DNA of 42,138 bases, from the NCBI GenBank assembly GCA_029941135.1, contig JAPYRI010000015.1, positions 1 to 42,138 of the forward strand, written 5' to 3'. A model generated the notes under the pieces. That model was not told the DNA's origin. It saw nothing but the letters and a program-made list of their open reading frames with translations, and ran no database searches. The stretch's first letter is position 1; every line of letters begins with the position of its first letter. Positions 36,902-42,138 of the stretch are shown here, piece after piece. This DNA is from Alphaproteobacteria bacterium. GTDB lineage: Bacteria > Pseudomonadota > Alphaproteobacteria > JAPYRI01. A program made the position numbers and the translations under genes.

Positions 36902-37672
36902 ATGGACGAATTTGATTATTGGCGCTTGTGTGATGACTTATCCATTTTTCAGGCTGCGCTATTGGTTATCGGCGAAGACCCGTCAGGAGATAACAGCTAT
37001 ATTGAGGGTTGGGAGGTTCATAAAAGGCCCCATGGCTATGAAGCTGCGAAAACCGCGATTGCAAATGGTTTGATGCGTTCGGTAATTGAAGGAGAGCTCA
37101 AATTCGAACTTAAATACGACCTCAATGGAAATGAGGTAGGCGGAACGAACGTCATTGATGCGCTTTCCTCAATTGTCTCAGTCGAATCCCTCCGGAAATT
37201 CTTGACAGCGCGGGGGATCACCACGGGATTCTTTTTCCCCAGCGGGTTTGATAATCGCAGTTATCTCGACCGCGACAATTCGTGTTACGCGCCAAAACTG
37301 GCAACCGCGCTCGCCCGCGCCATGGTATCCCGCTGGGGCATGTCCGAAAGCGTGGGCCCCATTGACCTGCGCGAAAGTGATGAGCATCCGTTCCTTGGCC
37401 GTGAGATAGCCCAACCAAGGCGCTTCAGCGAGACCACCGCCCATGAAGTGGATGAAGCGGTGGGCAAAATTCTGCGTGAGGCCGAAGCCCGGGATGTTGA
37501 ACTTGTGCGCGCCCACCGCCTTAGTCTCGACTGCCTGGTTACTGCACTTGAAGAGCGCGAAACTCTGGACGCAGCCCAGATAGAAACCTACTTGGGCGCG
37601 GCCAAGCATCGCCCGGCACCACCGCGCAGTGACGATGAAACCAGATCGAAAAGCAAAGCAGAAACCGGCTGA
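36902..37672 (+). CDS. Chimeric hypothetical protein: accessory N-terminal domain fused to an FtsH/M41 C-terminal tail
   Basis: N-half MDEFDYWRLCDDLSIFQAALLVIGEDPSGDNSYIEGWEVHKRPHGYEAAKTAI...RGITTGFFFPSGFDNRSYLDRDNSCYAPKL. C-half ALARAMVSRWGMSESVGPIDLRESDEHPFLGREIAQPRRFSETTAHEVDEAVGKILREAEARDVELVRAHRLSLDCLVTALEERETLDAAQIETYLGA, matching the FtsH C-terminal pattern. Confidence 0.75.
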   Translation: MDEFDYWRLCDDLSIFQAALLVIGEDPSGDNSYIEGWEVHKRPHGYEAAKTAIANGLMRSVIEGELKFELKYDLNGNEVGGTNVIDALSSIVSVESLRKFLTARGITTGFFFPSGFDNRSYLDRDNSCYAPKLATALARAMVSRWGMSESVGPIDLRESDEHPFLGREIAQPRRFSETTAHEVDEAVGKILREAEARDVELVRAHRLSLDCLVTALEERETLDAAQIETYLGAAKHRPAPPRSDDETRSKSKAETG

Positions 37673-37713
37673 CGCTGCCGAGATCGAAACAGCTCAAATT
37701 TGGAGAGAGACCT

Positions 37714-38910
37714 ATGAAACGGATTGTTGTTGTCGGTGGCGGCTTCGCCGGCATGTGGGGGGCGCTGGCCGCCGCGCGAAAGATCGATCAGTCAAATGTG
37801 GCGGCTGGTGAATTTGAGATATCTCTGATCAATCGGGACGGCTTTCACTGCATCCGGCCGCGCCTTTATGAAAATGACCTGACTGATGCCCGCATCCCCT
37901 TGGCGCCGGTGTTGGAACCCGCGGGCGTAACGCTGATCGAAGGCGAAGTGCAGGCAATTCACCCCGAGGCGAACCACATCAGCGTAGGCACCGGCAGCAA
38001 CAGCCGACAACTACCTTATGACCGGCTTATATATGCAGCGGGCAGCATTTTGAGCATGCCTGATATCCCCGGTGCCGCCGAGCATACTTTCAACATCGAC
38101 ACTTTCGACAACGCCGAGCGCCTGAATACTCATCTGAAACACTTGCCCGACCTTGCCGACACAGAAGGCCGGTTTGCCGTGGTAGTGGTGGGCGCGGGTT
38201 TCACCGGGCTCGAGATAGCCTGCGAACTGCCAGCCCGCTTGTCAGCTCTTGCGGGCGCAGCCCAAGCGCGCGTGATCCTGGTCGATCAAGCGCCGGTAAT
38301 GGGCGCAACACTAGGGTCCAATCCAAGGCAGGAGATTGAGCGCGTTGTCAATTCCCTTGGCATCGAATCCCGCCTTGGTGTCCAGATTTCCCGGATCGAT
38401 CCGGACAGCCTGACCTTCGACGATGGCAGCAAAATTCAAACCAATACGGTCATTTGGACTGGCGGCGCCCTGGGCAATCCGATCGGCCGCAACCTGGGCA
38501 TTGAACTGGATGATCTGGGCCGGATACCCGTGGACGGACAACTTCGCGTGGCCGGGCTGCCTGACATCTTCGCCGCAGGTGACGCCGCGCGCGTCCCGGT
38601 TGACGACACCCACATTGCAGTTATGTCCTGCCAGCATGCCATGCCCCAGGGTAAGTACGCCGGCCACAACGCCGCCGCTGATCTGCTGGGCGAACCGCTT
38701 CTTGACTATCGTCAACCAACCTACGTTACCTGCTTGGGACTGGGACCCAGCAACGCCATTTACACGGAAGGCTGGGAGCGCGTGGTGCGCAACACCGACG
38801 CCCACCAACTGAAGCGCGATATCGTCACCCAGTGGATCTATCCGCCTTCAAGCGGCGATCGTGCCGAAATATTTGCGGCGGCCGAGCCAGTGACCGTGGA
38901 TTATTACTGA
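37714..38910 (+). CDS. NAD(P)/FAD-dependent oxidoreductase (NDH-2-like)
   Basis: KRIVVVGGGFAGMWGALAAAR, VVVVGAGFTGLEIACELPARL, LPDIFAAGDAARVPVDDTHIAVMSCQHAMPQGKYAGHNAAADL. Confidence 0.9.
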   Translation: MKRIVVVGGGFAGMWGALAAARKIDQSNVAAGEFEISLINRDGFHCIRPRLYENDLTDARIPLAPVLEPAGVTLIEGEVQAIHPEANHISVGTGSNSRQLPYDRLIYAAGSILSMPDIPGAAEHTFNIDTFDNAERLNTHLKHLPDLADTEGRFAVVVVGAGFTGLEIACELPARLSALAGAAQARVILVDQAPVMGATLGSNPRQEIERVVNSLGIESRLGVQISRIDPDSLTFDDGSKIQTNTVIWTGGALGNPIGRNLGIELDDLGRIPVDGQLRVAGLPDIFAAGDAARVPVDDTHIAVMSCQHAMPQGKYAGHNAAADLLGEPLLDYRQPTYVTCLGLGPSNAIYTEGWERVVRNTDAHQLKRDIVTQWIYPPSSGDRAEIFAAAEPVTVDYY

Positions 38911-39021
38911 CGGAAAGGTGATCGGTTATCTGCCGGGCCCACATTGCGCGGCGAAATCACCAACTCTATAGTCGGTACCGCCCGCGAGTTCCAACCTCCA
39001 ACATCGGGAAGGAGCAATCCC

Positions 39022-39465
39022 ATGAATGTTCAGCCTCAAACTCTTGAAGCCGCTGATTCCACGACCGGTAACTTGCATACTGACGACATAGCCTGGACTG
39101 AAATATGCCCGGGCGCATTCGTGAAAGTGCTGGCGGTTGACGAGAAAACCAACTGCGTCGATACGCTCACCAAGTTCGAGCCCAACTTTACCTTCAACCG
39201 CCACCGCCACTTGTCGCAAACGGTCGCCTATGTAATCGAGGGCGAGATCCGCGACGTGGTCTCGGGCGAGGTGTGCGGCAAAGGCGCCTGGGTCAGCAAC
39301 TTGCCCGGCACCGTCCATCAAGAAGCGTCCGGCGAAGATGGCTTTATCCTCTATGCCAGCCTTCGTTCGGAAACGCCAAATTTGATTGAAGTGCTGGATG
39401 AAAATGACAACGTCATCCAAGAAGTGACAGTTGCCGACTATCAGGCGATACTGGATAACCAGTAA
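39022..39465 (+). CDS. Cupin domain-containing protein
   Basis: FNRHRHLSQTVAYVIEGEIRDVVSGEVCGKGAWVSNLPGTVHQEASGEDGFILYASL; GGAAGGAG ribosome-binding site upstream of ATG 39022. Confidence 0.8.
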   Translation: MNVQPQTLEAADSTTGNLHTDDIAWTEICPGAFVKVLAVDEKTNCVDTLTKFEPNFTFNRHRHLSQTVAYVIEGEIRDVVSGEVCGKGAWVSNLPGTVHQEASGEDGFILYASLRSETPNLIEVLDENDNVIQEVTVADYQAILDNQ

Positions 39466-39489
39466 AACTGCCGGGACTAGGTAAACTGT

Positions 39490-40866
39490 ATGGGGGGTGC
39501 GGAAGTCGGCAATTCAGCGGGGAGCAGTGAGCAGGATGCCCCATGGCCCCGCCCCGCGTACTCGTGGTACGTGGTCGGCATTCTGACAGTCGCTTACACC
39601 GTGTCGTTCGTCGATCGGCAGATTGTATCGCTGCTGGTTGAGCCGATCCGCCGGGATCTTCAAATCAGCGACACCGAAATCAGCCTGCTGCAGGGCTTTG
39701 CCTTTGCTGTTTTCTACACGATCATGGGATTGCCGATCGCGCGCTTTGCCGACCGGCATTCGCGCCGTGCGATCGTTGCCGGCGGCATATTCTTTTGGAG
39801 CCTGATGACTGCGGCGTGCGGCCTGGCTCACAATTTCTGGCAATTGTTTGCGGCGCGCGTTGGGGTGGGGGTGGGCGAAGCTGCGCTCTCGCCACCGGCT
39901 TATTCGATTATTGCCGACTATTTTCCGCCTGATCGTCTGTCGCGGGCGATCAGCTTTTATTCCATGGGTATCTACATTGGCGCGGGATTGGCGTTCGTAG
40001 TGGGCGGCGCGGTCATCCAATTGGTCGAAAGCGCAGGCGTGACCACATTGCCGATCCTGGGCGAGGTCTACTCGTGGCAAGTCACCTTCATTACGGTGGC
40101 CGCCCCGGGACTTCTTGTGGTCGCGCTGATGGCGACGGTACGCGAGCCGATCCGGAGAGGCCTATTACCCAAGTCCGGGAGTCCACAAACGGCGCGTTCG
40201 TCACCGTCGGTGGGCGAAGTAATTGCCTTTACCCGCCGAAGCCGAAAGGTATTGCTTTCCCATTACATGGGGCACGCGTTCCTCGCGCTGATCGGCTACG
40301 CCAATTTTGCCTGGATCCCCACCTTTATGATCCGCAATCACGGCTGGTCAGCCACGCAAGTAGGGTTCGTGTTTGGAATGCTGATCCTCGTGTTCGGCAC
40401 CACGGGGGTCTTCACCGGTGGCTGGTGGGCGGACCGGCTGCGGGCTCGCGGGCACGTTGACGCCAACATGCGGGTGTCCATGTACGCAGCCCTCATCATG
40501 CTGCCGACCCTCATCGCCGCCCCCCTGGTGCCGAGCCCGGTACTTGCCATGGCTTTGGTTGCGCCCGGGATATTCTTGCTCAGTATGCCGTTCGGTATCG
40601 CGCCCGCGGCCTTGCAAGTCATCACACCCAATCAAATGCGCGCCCAAATCTCCGCGCTCTATTTATTTGTCGCAAACATTATCGGCCTCGGCCTTGGGCC
40701 CACCGTGGTCGCCCTCATTACCGACTATGTGTTCGGCTATGACCTCGCGGTGCGCTATTCGCTCGCCATTATGGGCGGCACCATCGCGCCGCTCGCTGCG
40801 ATCAGCCTCGCATTCGGCCTTAAGCATTACCGGGCCGGCTTGGACGCCGCCAAATCCTGGACTTAG
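39490..40866 (+). CDS. MFS transporter
   Basis: 12-TM-like hydrophobic pattern; VSFVDRQIVSLLVEPIRRDLQISDTEISLLQGFAFAVFYTIMGLPIARFADRHSRRAIVAGG, typical of spinster-like MFS permeases. Confidence 0.92.
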   Translation: MGGAEVGNSAGSSEQDAPWPRPAYSWYVVGILTVAYTVSFVDRQIVSLLVEPIRRDLQISDTEISLLQGFAFAVFYTIMGLPIARFADRHSRRAIVAGGIFFWSLMTAACGLAHNFWQLFAARVGVGVGEAALSPPAYSIIADYFPPDRLSRAISFYSMGIYIGAGLAFVVGGAVIQLVESAGVTTLPILGEVYSWQVTFITVAAPGLLVVALMATVREPIRRGLLPKSGSPQTARSSPSVGEVIAFTRRSRKVLLSHYMGHAFLALIGYANFAWIPTFMIRNHGWSATQVGFVFGMLILVFGTTGVFTGGWWADRLRARGHVDANMRVSMYAALIMLPTLIAAPLVPSPVLAMALVAPGIFLLSMPFGIAPAALQVITPNQMRAQISALYLFVANIIGLGLGPTVVALITDYVFGYDLAVRYSLAIMGGTIAPLAAISLAFGLKHYRAGLDAAKSWT

Positions 40867-40945
40867 TACCGGCCTGAGCGCGAATAGATGCGCGCAGGTT
40901 CAACCCTCCCTTGACAGTCCCGCAGCGCGCAAACAGACTCTGGGC

Positions 40946-41776
40946 ATGCGTATGTTCCAATTTCTGATCACTCTAATTGTTGTGCTGCTAACCGCCACGC
41001 CCGCCCGCGCGGATTTCGACGCGGGCATGGCGGCCTATGAGCAGGGAGATTTCAATACCGCCATGACCGAATGGCTGCCGCTGGCCGAGGCCGGCGACGC
41101 CGAAGCCCAATACCGGGTCGGACGGTTGTATGGTTTTGGGGAGGGGATCGAGGAAGACAAATCAGAGGCATTGTCTTGGTATCGATTAGCAGCAAATCAA
41201 GATCATCCCATAGCGACGTATAACTTGGGTGTTTTTTATGAGCACGGATATGGGATTTCATCAGACAAGCAAGTGGCTTTTGAATACTTCCGCAAAGCCG
41301 CCGAGCTGGGCGATATTACCTCGGCTTCAATTGTTGGCGGCGCTCACTGGCTTGGCAAAGGCGTGCCCGAAGACAAGGAGGAAGCTGTTCGGTGGCTTCG
41401 CATCGCGGCTGAGGGCGGGCATGACATCGCGCAAAACAACCTAGGCATCGCCTACACCAGTGGGGAAGGTGTCGCAAAAGATGAGCAGAAAGCTGTTTAT
41501 TGGTTTAGGCGGTCTGCCGAGCAAGGATATGAAGATGCGCAAGGTGCTCTCGGAGTGCGATACAAATTTGGCGAAGGTGTCGAAAAGGATTTGGTCGAGG
41601 CTTACAAATGGCACTTGTTGAGTCATCGCCCTGGAAACTGGCGTTCATACTACTCTCTGGCCACAGGATGGTTTATGACCACCGCTGCACAGAGAGAGGA
41701 AGCCACGCGTCTCGCCGACGGCCTTGGCCTGCAGCTTGACCCGGGCACTTTGGATGCGGCCGAGAACCCTGCTTAA
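40946..41776 (+). CDS. Secreted/periplasmic Sel1-repeat protein
   Basis: Signal peptide MRMFQFLITLIVVLLTATPARADF; Sel1 repeats (AEAQYRVGRLYGFGEGIEEDKSEALSWYRLAA..., AQNNLGIAYTSGEGVAKDEQKAVYWFRRSAEQG...). Listed ORF start 40418 is inside the MFS gene. Confidence 0.9.
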   Translation: MRMFQFLITLIVVLLTATPARADFDAGMAAYEQGDFNTAMTEWLPLAEAGDAEAQYRVGRLYGFGEGIEEDKSEALSWYRLAANQDHPIATYNLGVFYEHGYGISSDKQVAFEYFRKAAELGDITSASIVGGAHWLGKGVPEDKEEAVRWLRIAAEGGHDIAQNNLGIAYTSGEGVAKDEQKAVYWFRRSAEQGYEDAQGALGVRYKFGEGVEKDLVEAYKWHLLSHRPGNWRSYYSLATGWFMTTAAQREEATRLADGLGLQLDPGTLDAAENPA

Positions 41777-41822
41777 GCGCGCTTAGAGCCTAGGTTTTAG
41801 GGCTTGGGCAAATAGGGACTGA

Positions 41823-42138
41823 TCAAGGTTTGAACATCCAATTTATATTGGTCCCGTACAAAATCTGATCGAGTTTCTGTTCGATCTGCGCATCGACCTC
41901 GGCCGTTGCCTCGCGATCGTAAACTTTCGGCTGGGTGTAATTATCGAACCAGTGCCTGGCATCGCTCAGGGGGAGAAACTCGATGGTGGCGCCGGAATTA
42001 GCCAGAGCATTCACGCGTGCGCGGCATGCACCGGGGCTAGTGACTTTATCGGCAGTACCGTGGAAAACGCGGACGTCCACTGATGCCGGAAAGCCCTTTT
42101 TGCCCGACAGCGATTTGTCGCTGCAGTAGGGGTAAAAC
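41823..42138 (-). CDS. Alpha/beta hydrolase (dienelactone hydrolase-like), C-terminal part; 5' end outside window
   Basis: Frame open to the window edge: FYPYCSDKSLSGKKGFPASVDVRVFHGTADKVTSPGACRARVNALANSGATIEFLPLSDARHWFDNY; contains the HGTADKVTSP and DARHWFD Asp/His motifs. Confidence 0.75.
   Translation of the reverse strand, partial: FYPYCSDKSLSGKKGFPASVDVRVFHGTADKVTSPGACRARVNALANSGATIEFLPLSDARHWFDNYTQPKVYDREATAEVDAQIEQKLDQILYGTNINWMFKP

Noticed and set aside
36902-37672. Active FtsH-type protease
   Set aside because: No Walker motifs, no HEXXH and no zinc-ligand Asp; only the non-catalytic C-terminal region is present.
40418-40945. N-terminal extension of the Sel1 ORF (MAGGRTGCGLAGTLTPTC...)
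   Set aside because: It overlaps the MFS gene in another frame; a clear signal peptide starts at 40946.

Overview
This 42 kb window looks like an alphaproteobacterial chromosome segment. It is mostly conserved housekeeping loci. In order: zapE (5' end outside the window); a TCA-cycle cluster mdh-sucC-sucD-sucA-sucB-lpdA; xerC/DUF484/transaldolase; priA; the ATP synthase F1 operon atpHAGDC; rppH, a divergent polysaccharide deacetylase, ctpA, an EnvC-like M23 peptidase, gpmI; then rlmH-rsfS-nadD-proA-proB-obgE-rpmA-rplU; and a tRNA-Ser(CGA). Two stretches break this pattern. (1) The ~3.8 kb block between gpmI and rlmH (about 26.4-30.2 kb) holds one intact luciferase-like monooxygenase among decayed genes. 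These are an orphan Fis-type HTH tail of an NtrC-like regulator, a possible carboxylesterase relic, and an outer-membrane beta-barrel gene whose frame is intact except for two in-frame stops. (2) The region downstream of tRNA-Ser begins with a chimeric ORF: an accessory N-terminal domain joined in frame to the C-terminal tail of an FtsH/M41 protease that lacks the ATPase and zinc-binding parts. It continues with an NDH-2-like flavoprotein, a cupin, an MFS transporter and a Sel1-repeat protein. Other points of interest are a histone-H1-like Lys/Ala tail on malate dehydrogenase, a similar tail on L21, and a likely ATA start codon for rsfS overlapping the nadD stop. I found no convincing complete undescribed system; the FtsH-tail chimera is the most novel candidate. 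All family assignments come from reading motifs by eye, without database searches.
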